From Granulicella tundricola MP5ACTX9 (lineage in GTDB: Bacteria; Acidobacteriota; Terriglobia; Terriglobales; Acidobacteriaceae), in contig NC_015057.1 in NCBI RefSeq assembly GCF_000178975.2, forward strand, positions 1-64,000: a stretch of 64,000 nucleotides of DNA, given 5' to 3'. The notes beneath the pieces are model-generated. The model did not search any database and was not told the origin of the DNA. It saw only the letters and a program-made list of their open reading frames with translations. Shown one piece after another: positions 34,985 through 42,376 of the stretch. The position numbers were made by a program, and so were the translations under genes. The stretch's first letter is position 1. Every line of letters begins with the position of its first letter.

Positions 34985-35289
34985 AAATAATTTCTTCAAA
35001 AACCTCAGCAAATTCGCGTGTCAAGCCCCAAAACGACCTAAGTCACTCATTCCATGAGGAATAAAGATGGGGTATTTACCCCTGCAAATAGTGAATAATA
35101 GAAGTACAGAGAAAATTAAGAACTTGCCGGCGTCGCCCGTAAGTCCATTATTTGCTGCGCCTAAACGCTAAGTCCTTTAGAATGAAGATCTTGGCAACCA
35201 TATCCAGATCTAACCCCAATCGAATCAAGACTTTAGATCAATTCGACGGGGGTGGGGCATACCCCAAAGGCCTCCGTCCAGGAGCTAAA
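34985..35289. other. AT-rich intergenic region before the M24 peptidase gene
   Basis: This 305-base stretch is distinctly AT-richer than its surroundings. It should hold the end of the T6SS transcript and the promoter of the M24 gene. A palindrome (35069-35082) is the only structured element noticed. An in-frame ATG at 35152 exists but is not preferred. Confidence 0.55.
35069..35082. promoter_or_regulatory. GGGGTA-N2-TACCCC palindrome
   Basis: GGGGTATTTACCCC is a perfect 6-bp inverted repeat with a 2-base centre, 221 bases before the M24 start. The same design, GGGGTAGTTACCCC, occurs at 37706-37719 upstream of the diguanylate cyclase gene. This suggests a shared regulator; its identity is not known. 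Confidence 0.45.
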
Positions 35290-36555
35290 TTGGACCGTCG
35301 CCACTTCCTCCAGACCTCCGCCGCACTGACCCTAGCACCCCTCGCCCAGGCCCAGCGAACCGCACCCGCCGAATCTGGCCCCCTCCCCCCCGCCATAGCC
35401 GCCCTCAAGAACCGCAAAAGCGAAGCCATCCCGATCACCTTGGCGGAACGCGAACACCGCTTCGCCCGCGCCCAGGAACTCATGGCCCAGAACGGAATGG
35501 ACGCAATCCTCCTGGTGGGTGGCACCTCCCTCCTCTACTTCACCGGAATCCGCTCCGGAAATTCAGAACGCCTCTTCGCCTTCATCCTGCCGCGCAAGGG
35601 CGAGGCCTTCATCGTCTGCCCCGCCTTCGAGAAGGACCGCATGATGGAGCGCATGGACTCCGTCCCCGGAGGCAAGTCCACCCGCATCTACACCTGGCAG
35701 GAACACGAGAGCCCCTCCGCGCTGGTAGGGAAGGGTTTAGGCGGCACCGGCACCTTAGGCATAGAGGAGAAGACCCCCTACATCTACGCCAGTGAGATAG
35801 CCAAGGCCAACCCCCACCTCAAGCTGGTGGATGCCACCGCGGTGACTGCGGGTTGTCGCGAAATCAAATCGCCCGCGGAATTGGCGTTGATGCGGCTCGC
35901 AAGTTCTGTCACGCTACAGGTTTACGAGGCAGTCTTCACAGCAGCACATCCAGGAATGACCACGCGGGACTTTTCCAATCTGTGTGCCGCGGCGTATCAA
36001 CGCGTTGGTTTTCAAGGAGATGCGAGCTGTCAGACGGGAATCTACTCGGCTTTGCCGCATGGGTCTTTGACACCGCAGATTATCAAGGAAAATGAGATCG
36101 TTTTGATTGACGACGGATGCACTGCGGAGGGCTATTACTCTGATTTATCAAGGACTTTCGTGTATGGGAAGCCTACGGACCGGATGCTGAAGGTGTTTGA
36201 GGTGGTACACAAGGCGCAGGCTGCGGCGGTGGCTACGGCGCGGCCTGGGATTGAGGCGCAAGTTGTTGATTCTGCGGCACGTAAGGTCATTACGGATGCG
36301 GGATTCGGGCCGGATTACAAGAACTTTCTGCATCGGGTGGGGCACGGGATCGGGATGGATATGCATGAGTGGACGTATCTGGTGCGAGGTAACTCCACTG
36401 TTATCAAGGCGAACATGACTTTTTCGGATGAGCCCGGAATCTATCTCCCGGGTGAGTTTGGGGTGCGGTTGGAGGATGACATGGTGATTACGGAAGATGG
36501 AGCCAAGTTGTTGACTCCACAGAGCAATTCGCTCACGGACCCGTTTTCTACCTAG
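35290..36555 (+). CDS. M24-family metallopeptidase (Xaa-Pro dipeptidase-like), exported
   Basis: A 421-residue creatinase/prolidase-fold peptidase. I place the start at TTG 35290 because AGGAG sits five bases before it and the product then opens with a twin-arginine-type leader (LDRRHFLQTSAALTLAPLAQA). The creatinase N-domain (about 40-180) is followed by the pita-bread domain with all five metal ligands: Asp in LIDDGC, Asp in YYSDLSRTF, His in RVGHGIGMD, Glu in FSDEPGIY and Glu in VRLEDDM. It should cleave dipeptides or N-terminal X-Pro bonds in the periplasm. An ATG at 35152 would add 46 residues before the leader and is less likely. The coding strand switches from C-ending to G/T-rich codons near 35850. 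Confidence 0.85.
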   Translation: MDRRHFLQTSAALTLAPLAQAQRTAPAESGPLPPAIAALKNRKSEAIPITLAEREHRFARAQELMAQNGMDAILLVGGTSLLYFTGIRSGNSERLFAFILPRKGEAFIVCPAFEKDRMMERMDSVPGGKSTRIYTWQEHESPSALVGKGLGGTGTLGIEEKTPYIYASEIAKANPHLKLVDATAVTAGCREIKSPAELALMRLASSVTLQVYEAVFTAAHPGMTTRDFSNLCAAAYQRVGFQGDASCQTGIYSALPHGSLTPQIIKENEIVLIDDGCTAEGYYSDLSRTFVYGKPTDRMLKVFEVVHKAQAAAVATARPGIEAQVVDSAARKVITDAGFGPDYKNFLHRVGHGIGMDMHEWTYLVRGNSTVIKANMTFSDEPGIYLPGEFGVRLEDDMVITEDGAKLLTPQSNSLTDPFST

Positions 36556-36565
36556 CAGATTCGTT

Positions 36566-36601
36566 ACCACAAATGCGTGGTGGCGCACCACAAATCGTGG
36601 T
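36566..36601. promoter_or_regulatory. Two tandem palindromes, probable GntR-family operators
   Basis: ACCAC-AAATGC-GTGGT (36566-36581) and ACCAC-AAATC-GTGGT (36587-36601) repeat with starts 21 bases apart, about two helical turns. Between them reads TGGT-GGCGC-ACCA. FadR/GntR regulators commonly bind TGGT/ACCA half-sites. The pair ends 51 bases before the GntR start, and a possible -10 (TACACT, 36619-36624) would place the second palindrome at -35. This fits autorepression. Confidence 0.65.
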
Positions 36602-36652
36602 GTCTGCGGGGCGTGCGCTACACTTGGCAGATTCCCCTGCTGTGAGGCTCGA

Positions 36653-37351
36653 TTGGTCGAAAAGCTGGATCCGCTCCCTAACCTGACTGAACTGGCTTAT
36701 CTGTCGATCAAACGCTCGATGCTCGAAGGCAAGGTCGAGTGGCACCAGCGTCTGACGGAGGACATGCTGGCGAGCCAGCTTGGCATCAGCAAGTCTCCGG
36801 TGCGGGAGGCTTTGAATACGCTGCAGGGCGAAGGCCTGATCCGGATCGAATCGCGCCGCGGGGCTTACCTGCGGCAGTTCACGGCGCAGGATGTGAACGA
36901 CCTGTATGACCTGCGAGGAGTGTTGGAGGCTCACGCGGTGGCCAAGGCGAAGGTGACGCCGGAGCTGCTTCAGGCTTTGTGGCAGAGCGTGGACGACATG
37001 AAGCAGGGTCTCCAGTCGCATGACAAGGTCAAGCACATTGAAGAAGACAACCGGTTCCACGCCCTGATTGCGCAGGCGACGGGTAATGAGGAGCTGGGGG
37101 GCACGCTGCGGAATGTGCAGAACAAGATCTGGCTGTGCCGGAGCAAGAGCTACGACCTTTCCTCCAGCACGGCGCCGGCGGCTCATGCGGCGATCGTGGA
37201 GGCGCTGGAGTCCGGGGACAAGAAGAAAGCCCAGCGGTGTATGCGGGATCATATCGAGACGGTGCGGAAGAGGCTGGTGAAACGGATCGACGAAGAGAGC
37301 CGGCCCGGAGCTAAGGACAAGGGCAAAGATTACGGGGATAAAAAGGGATAA
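36653..37351 (+). CDS. GntR-family (FadR/FCD) transcriptional regulator
   Basis: A 232-residue regulator. The N-terminal winged helix-turn-helix (about 10-75) reads LTEDMLASQLGISKSPVREA, LNTLQGEGLIRIESRRGAYL. The C-terminal FCD ligand domain (about 85-215) has the metal/ligand residues in NRFHALIAQATGN, AHAAIVEALESGD and CMRDHIETV. Translation probably starts at TTG 36653, with GAGG five bases upstream. FCD regulators usually sense sugar acids, oxidised substrates or amino acids. The M24 peptidase upstream and the sensor/pectinase genes downstream are possible targets, but only self-regulation is suggested by the adjacent operators. Confidence 0.9.
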   Translation: MVEKLDPLPNLTELAYLSIKRSMLEGKVEWHQRLTEDMLASQLGISKSPVREALNTLQGEGLIRIESRRGAYLRQFTAQDVNDLYDLRGVLEAHAVAKAKVTPELLQALWQSVDDMKQGLQSHDKVKHIEEDNRFHALIAQATGNEELGGTLRNVQNKIWLCRSKSYDLSSSTAPAAHAAIVEALESGDKKKAQRCMRDHIETVRKRLVKRIDEESRPGAKDKGKDYGDKKG

Positions 37352-37705
37352 GAGCGATCAGGGCGGATCGAGACGTGGCTTTGCTTATTTTGATCCTTTG
37401 ATCCTTTTTCTTCTTGATTTCCTTTGCTTATCCTTTCTCCTGGGATGGATCTTGTGGCGGATGAATTTTCAGAGTGAGCCTGGGTGGGCTGTGACCCGAA
37501 GGGGTGATGGTGCGGGCGGCTTTGGGACGCGATACTTGAGTTCGGTTGAAACAGGCGAAGATTGTGCCGTTGCTCTACGGGAACGAATCCGGAGGGCGGC
37601 ATCTGCGATCGCGAGATGCCATGCGTTTGCTTCCACTTGTGATGAAGCGTGTGGATGGGCCGATCTTACTGAGGTATGAAGCGTATCGAAGCGTTCAAGT
37701 GATGC

Positions 37706-37719
37706 GGGGTAGTTACCCC
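37706..37719. promoter_or_regulatory. GGGGTA-N2-TACCCC palindrome, second copy
   Basis: GGGGTAGTTACCCC matches the palindrome at 35069-35082 in 13 of 14 bases and lies 170 bases upstream of the predicted start of the diguanylate cyclase. It is a candidate operator. Confidence 0.45.
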
Positions 37720-37790
37720 CGGTGTGCCATTTGCTACAGCGATTCTCAGGAATATAACGCCACAGTGGGATGTACAGGTTGTTGGGGAAG

Positions 37791-37806
37791 CCCTATACCC
37801 ATAGGG
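37791..37806. promoter_or_regulatory. CCCTAT-ACCC-ATAGGG inverted repeat
   Basis: A perfect 6-bp inverted repeat with a 4-base centre, 70 bases before the preferred start of the diguanylate cyclase. It may be an operator or a short leader hairpin. Confidence 0.4.
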
Positions 37807-37875
37807 AAGCAGATTTTTTTATAACTTTCCGGCGTGAATGAAGAGGCGTCGAGTGTGAGGAAGGGGGCCCGTCGA

Positions 37876-40800
37876 ATGGCGAAGCGTGAGCACGGAAGAC
37901 TATGTGTCGCGTTGCAGATTTTTGGCCGGCCTCGACAGACTCGCAACGACGTTGAGCAAACGATTGACCGGGCTCGTACCGAAGGGCGCGCTCTATTTCC
38001 GGGGACATGGGGGCTTATGGCCCTGCTGGCGGTCCTGGGGGCGCTCGCCCCGATGCGTTGCTCTGCGCTGGACGACCGCAAGCAACTGACGCAGTACGTG
38101 CAGATGACGCTGACGGACCGCAATGGGCTGCCGCAGAACTCCGTGGACGCGGTGGCGCAGACAACTGACGGGTATATGTGGTTCGGGACGCAGGAGGGGC
38201 TGGGGCGCTTCGACGGGTTGACGACGACAGTGTTCGACGCAAGCCATAATCGGGACTTCCGGGATGCGTTCGTGAAGACGATGGCTTCAAGCCGCGACGG
38301 CAGTCTGTGGATCGGGACGCGGAGCAACCTGACGCATATGCAGCATGGTGCGTTCCATACGGTGCTTTCCGCGCAGTCTCCGATCAATACGATTCATGAG
38401 GCGCAGGACGGGCGGATCTGGGTGGGGACGGGACGGGGGCTTTACTCCGTGGATCACGATGTCGTGCATTTTTTCACGGCTCAGGACGGTCTTCCGAGCG
38501 CGAGCGTGCAGAGCATCGTGGAGACGAGAGACGGTAGCCTGTGGTTTGGGACGGAGAAGGGTCTTTTCCGTCGCAAGGGCGGCAAGGTCGAGGCGTTTGG
38601 AGCGAAGGACGGCGCACCGGGGGCTTCGATTCAAGGCCTTGCGGTGGGGCAGGACCAATCGTTGTGGATCGGGTCGACTGAGGGATTGTCGCACTGGAAC
38701 GGCAAGCTGCTTCAGAACTGGCCGGAGGCGATGATGCCTCCTCATGCGCGGATCTCTTCACTGCTGGTGGATCACAACGATCATCTCTGGATCGGATTTG
38801 AGCATAGCGGAATGGCGACGCTGCGGGACGGCAAGCTGGAGCGGTACACCGTGCAGCAGGGCCTGCCGAACGACGATGTGGCGCAGTTGTTTGAGGATCA
38901 CCTGGGCCATCTGTGGGTGGGCCTGGGAGAAGGCGGCGTCCTGGAGTTGAGGGATGGACTGTTCACGAGCTTCGGAGTGCAGGAGGGGCTGTCCGAGAAC
39001 ATGGTGTGGAGCGTACTGCAGGCGCGGGACGGAAGCTTCTGGGCGGGTACGGACAGCAAGGGTCTGGACCACATCTTCAAAGACGGCAGCGTTCAGGTTT
39101 ATGGGCTGAAAGAAGGTCTGCCGGGGGGCACGGTCTTTGCGCTGCATGAGGGTCTGGACGGCAGTCTGTGGATCGGCACGGAGCATGGCATCCTGAGCCA
39201 TTTGAAGGACGGCAAGATCGAGAACTTTCGCGATCCGGCGGGCAGCGAAGGACGGCTGCAGATGATCATGGATGCTCCGGACGGCGATATGTGGCTGGGG
39301 TACTACGAGAACGACGGCCTGGTGCGCTATCACCTGGGGACGTTTACGCATTATGCGATCCCGGGGCTGCTCAATACCGCTTCTTTCGCGGCCGATGGAT
39401 CGATGTGGCTGGGGACGGATCATGGCGGGATCAGCCATGTTCGCGATGGAAAGGTGCTGCAGACGCTGACGAAGCAGGACGGTCTGTTGAGCGACTTTTC
39501 CCAGGCCGTGTACGTGGACAAAGAGGGCGTGGTGTGGGCGGGTACCTCTCCGGGCGGGTTGAACCGGATCAAGAATGGGCGGATCACGACATACTCCGTT
39601 GAGCAGGGACTGGCTAACCTGACGGTGGGCGCGATTGTGGAGGACAGCCTGGGGAACCTATGGATGACGTGCAACAAGGGCATCTTCCGGGTGAGCAAGA
39701 AGGAGTTGAACGACTACGCGGAGGGGCGTGTGAGTTCGATCCACAGCATCATGTATGGGACGGCGGACGGGATGCGGTCAGCCGAATGTAACTTTGGGGC
39801 GAATCCATCCGTGTGGCGGGACGTGGAGAACCGGATCTGGTTTGCGACGACGGCTGGCCTGGTGATGATCGACCCGGCGCACAGCGAGACGGTGAAGAGT
39901 ACGCCGCTGCCGTTTGTGGAGCATGTGCTGTTCAACCGGCGGCCGGCGGTTTTCGATGTTGGCGAGCCGATCGGACTGGGCACGGGCGATGTGGAGATCA
40001 AGTTCACGGCGCCGGATTTCGTGGCTCCGGAGCAGGTGCGGTTTCGCTATCGGCTGAAGGGATTCGACCAGGACTGGGTGGATGTGGGCGACCGGCGCGA
40101 GGCGTACTACACGCGGATCGACCCGGGCAAGTATCAGTTTGAGGTGCAGGCGGGCAATCAGAACGGGGAGTGGAACGGCTACACGGCGGTGCTGCCGCTG
40201 ACGATCACGCCGCACTTCTGGCAGACGACGATCTTCCAACTGTGTTGCTGGTTGAGCGCGCTGCTGCTGGGGGCGCTGATGTACCGCATCCGCATCCGGT
40301 TCCTGGTGAGACGGAATCAGACGCTGGAGACGCGGGTGAGTTCGCGGACGAAGGAGTTGCAGGAGGCGCTGCAGGCGGCTGCTTCGGCTCATGACGCGCT
40401 GCATGAGCAGGCGACGAAGGATGGGCTGACGCGGCTGTGGAATCGCAGAGCGATTCTGGAGATCCTGACGCGAGAGGTTGACCGGGCGAGGCGTGACAGC
40501 GGGTCTGTGTGCGTACTGATGGTGGACGTGGACCACTTCAAGCGAGTGAACGATACGCTGGGCCATGTGGCGGGCGATTGCGTGCTGGAGGAGGTTGCGG
40601 CCAGGATCAACGGGCTGATCCGTCCGTATGATTCTGCGGGGCGCTACGGGGGCGAGGAGTTCCTGGTGGTGCTGCCGGGCTGTACGCTGGCGGATGGGTT
40701 GCAGAGGGCGGAAGAGTTTCGTTATGCGATTGCGAACGAGCCGACATGTGTGGATGCGGGGTCGATCGACGTGACGTGCAGCTTTGGCGTGGCGGCTGAG

Positions 40801-40944
40801 TCCGGTACCTCTGCAGAACACCTGATCATCAGCGCGGACCAGGCGCTGTATGCGGCGAAGCATGCGGGCCGGAATCGCATCCAGGCGATGCTGGGCGAGG
40901 CGACGGTGGAGGTTGGACCTTTGCTGACGGAGATTACGAGCTAG
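37876..40944 (+). CDS. Periplasmic Reg_prop/Y_Y_Y sensor with GGDEF diguanylate cyclase
   Basis: About 1022 residues. A hydrophobic N-terminal segment (MALLAVLGALAPMRCSA) exports a two-bladed-propeller-type sensor built from more than ten Reg_prop repeats (pattern DGSLWIGT, DGRIWVGT, DNHLWIGF). A Y_Y_Y domain follows (FRYRLKGFDQDWVDVGDRRE, then PGKYQFEVQAGNQ), then one membrane helix (LCCWLSALLLGALMYRIRI) and a short coiled coil. The C-terminal GGDEF domain has DVDHFKRVNDTLGH, an intact active site GGEEF and an I-site RPYD five residues earlier. It should make cyclic-di-GMP when an external ligand is bound. Such sensors are usually fused to histidine kinases for polysaccharide sensing; fusion to GGDEF is less common. 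The start is uncertain: GTG 37834, ATG 37876 or ATG 38017. Confidence 0.88.
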   Translation: MAKREHGRLCVALQIFGRPRQTRNDVEQTIDRARTEGRALFPGTWGLMALLAVLGALAPMRCSALDDRKQLTQYVQMTLTDRNGLPQNSVDAVAQTTDGYMWFGTQEGLGRFDGLTTTVFDASHNRDFRDAFVKTMASSRDGSLWIGTRSNLTHMQHGAFHTVLSAQSPINTIHEAQDGRIWVGTGRGLYSVDHDVVHFFTAQDGLPSASVQSIVETRDGSLWFGTEKGLFRRKGGKVEAFGAKDGAPGASIQGLAVGQDQSLWIGSTEGLSHWNGKLLQNWPEAMMPPHARISSLLVDHNDHLWIGFEHSGMATLRDGKLERYTVQQGLPNDDVAQLFEDHLGHLWVGLGEGGVLELRDGLFTSFGVQEGLSENMVWSVLQARDGSFWAGTDSKGLDHIFKDGSVQVYGLKEGLPGGTVFALHEGLDGSLWIGTEHGILSHLKDGKIENFRDPAGSEGRLQMIMDAPDGDMWLGYYENDGLVRYHLGTFTHYAIPGLLNTASFAADGSMWLGTDHGGISHVRDGKVLQTLTKQDGLLSDFSQAVYVDKEGVVWAGTSPGGLNRIKNGRITTYSVEQGLANLTVGAIVEDSLGNLWMTCNKGIFRVSKKELNDYAEGRVSSIHSIMYGTADGMRSAECNFGANPSVWRDVENRIWFATTAGLVMIDPAHSETVKSTPLPFVEHVLFNRRPAVFDVGEPIGLGTGDVEIKFTAPDFVAPEQVRFRYRLKGFDQDWVDVGDRREAYYTRIDPGKYQFEVQAGNQNGEWNGYTAVLPLTITPHFWQTTIFQLCCWLSALLLGALMYRIRIRFLVRRNQTLETRVSSRTKELQEALQAAASAHDALHEQATKDGLTRLWNRRAILEILTREVDRARRDSGSVCVLMVDVDHFKRVNDTLGHVAGDCVLEEVAARINGLIRPYDSAGRYGGEEFLVVLPGCTLADGLQRAEEFRYAIANEPTCVDAGSIDVTCSFGVAAESGTSAEHLIISADQALYAAKHAGRNRIQAMLGEATVEVGPLLTEITS

Positions 40945-41014
40945 AGAGTTTTGAGCAGACGAATGAGGGGCAACCGATGCATAATGGTTGGACCTCTGGA
41001 GGCTGTGTTTCTTT

Positions 41015-42376
41015 ATGCGATTCATTTTCGGTGTGTTTGGGTGTGGTTTGGGGCTGTTGGCTGGGGTGGCTGGGGGGCAGGATTCGCGGACAGTGACGGA
41101 GCCGGTGATTCCGGTGGCTTGTGTTTCGCTGGATGCGCGGATTACCGGGCAGGGTGGTGGGATTGCCGCGGCGGATGAAGGGAAGCTGGATACGGAACGG
41201 ATTCAGAAGGCGATGGATGGGTGTGGGGCGGGGAAGTCGGTTGTGTTGCGGGGACGCGACGGGGCGAATGCGTTTTTGAGTGGGCCTCTGCAGATGCGGG
41301 CGGGGGTTGCGCTGGTGGTGGATAAGGGTGTGACGTTGTATGAGTCGGTTGATCCCAAGGTGCTGGAGGTATCGCCGGGAAGCTGTGGGATAGTGAGTGC
41401 GACGCCGGGGCGGGGGTGTCGGCCGCTAATCTCGGTGGAGAACGTGAAGGGCGCGGGGGTGATGGGGGATGGGGTGATCGACGGGCGTGGCGGGGTGAAG
41501 ATGGCTGGGGTGGGGAAGAGTGCGTGGGATCTGGCGGAGGAGGCTCGGCCGGGTGGGGGGCAGAAGGTGAGCCGGCTGATCGTGGCGAATCATGCGGATG
41601 ACTTCACGCTTTATCGGATTACGTTGAGGAACTCGCCTAACTTTCATGTGGTCTATAACGCGGGGGATGGGTTCACGGTTTGGGGGGTGAAGATCGATAC
41701 GCCGGGGAAGGGTGCGCGGAATACGGATGGGATCGATCCGGGGGCGGGGTCTAAGAACATTACGGTGACGCATAGCTTTATCAGTACGGGGGATGACGAC
41801 ATTGCGATCAAGGGTGGGACGGGCGGGCTGACGCAGATGACGGTGAGCCACAATCATTTTTATCGCGGGCATGGGATGTCGATTGGGAGCGAGACGAATG
41901 GAGGCGTGAGTAAGGTGAGGGTGTTCGATCTATCGATTGACGGGGCGGATAACGGGATCAGAATCAAGAGCAATGCGGCCAGGGGTGGGCTGGTGCATGA
42001 CGTGAGCTATGAGGATGTGTGTGTCAGGAACTCGCCGAATCCGATTCTGCTGGATACGGCTTATAGCGCGAATGGGAGCATGGAGGGGACGCTTTATCCA
42101 AGCTTCGTGGATATTACGCTGCGGCGGGTGAGTGTTGCGGGTGGGGGGAAGATCTCGTTCAATGGGTTTGCCAAGGATCATCGGGTGGGGGTGAATCTGG
42201 ATGATGTTGTGGTGGATGGGGGGAAGTATTCGTACTCGGTGAATCACGCGGACTTTAAGGTGGGGCCGGGGGCTATGAACCTTAACCTGGCGGGGGAGGA
42301 TGTGACGAAGAACGGGACGGCGGGGAGTGGGGCGGGGAAGAGGTGTGAGGGGATGTTTGTGGCTTTTCCTCGTTAG
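41015..42376 (+). CDS. GH28 family polygalacturonase (exported)
   Basis: A 453-residue secreted pectinase. A signal peptide (MRFIFGVFGCGLGLLAGVAGG) precedes a right-handed beta-helix. The four GH28 catalytic blocks are visible: NTDGIDPG, TGDDDIAIKG, GHGMSIGSE and RIKSNAA, supplying the three catalytic Asp and the His, Arg and Lys of the family. It should hydrolyse alpha-1,4 galacturonic acid linkages or a related rhamnogalacturonan. The ATG at 41015 gives the best leader; an upstream in-frame TTG (40988) has GGAGG inside the gene. It follows the sensor cyclase by 70 bases on the same strand, and its stop overlaps the convergent chelatase gene by 4 bases. Codons are very G-rich. Confidence 0.92.
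   Translation: MRFIFGVFGCGLGLLAGVAGGQDSRTVTEPVIPVACVSLDARITGQGGGIAAADEGKLDTERIQKAMDGCGAGKSVVLRGRDGANAFLSGPLQMRAGVALVVDKGVTLYESVDPKVLEVSPGSCGIVSATPGRGCRPLISVENVKGAGVMGDGVIDGRGGVKMAGVGKSAWDLAEEARPGGGQKVSRLIVANHADDFTLYRITLRNSPNFHVVYNAGDGFTVWGVKIDTPGKGARNTDGIDPGAGSKNITVTHSFISTGDDDIAIKGGTGGLTQMTVSHNHFYRGHGMSIGSETNGGVSKVRVFDLSIDGADNGIRIKSNAARGGLVHDVSYEDVCVRNSPNPILLDTAYSANGSMEGTLYPSFVDITLRRVSVAGGGKISFNGFAKDHRVGVNLDDVVVDGGKYSYSVNHADFKVGPGAMNLNLAGEDVTKNGTAGSGAGKRCEGMFVAFPR

Larger units (their letters stand above)
37352..37875. other. Intergenic region upstream of the diguanylate cyclase
   Basis: About 520 bases without a convincing gene; short open frames here have no family features. It contains two palindromes, GGGGTA-GT-TACCCC at 37706-37719 and CCCTAT-ACCC-ATAGGG at 37791-37806, probably regulatory for the sensor gene. 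Confidence 0.55.

Noticed and set aside
34985-35289. Replication origin at the skew switch
   Set aside because: No DnaA-box cluster (TTATNCACA) and no dnaA, dnaN, gyrB or parAB nearby; the skew change alone is not enough.
37398-37679. Small open frame between the GntR and cyclase genes
   Set aside because: No ribosome site or family features; two overlapping frames in the same stretch look equally random.
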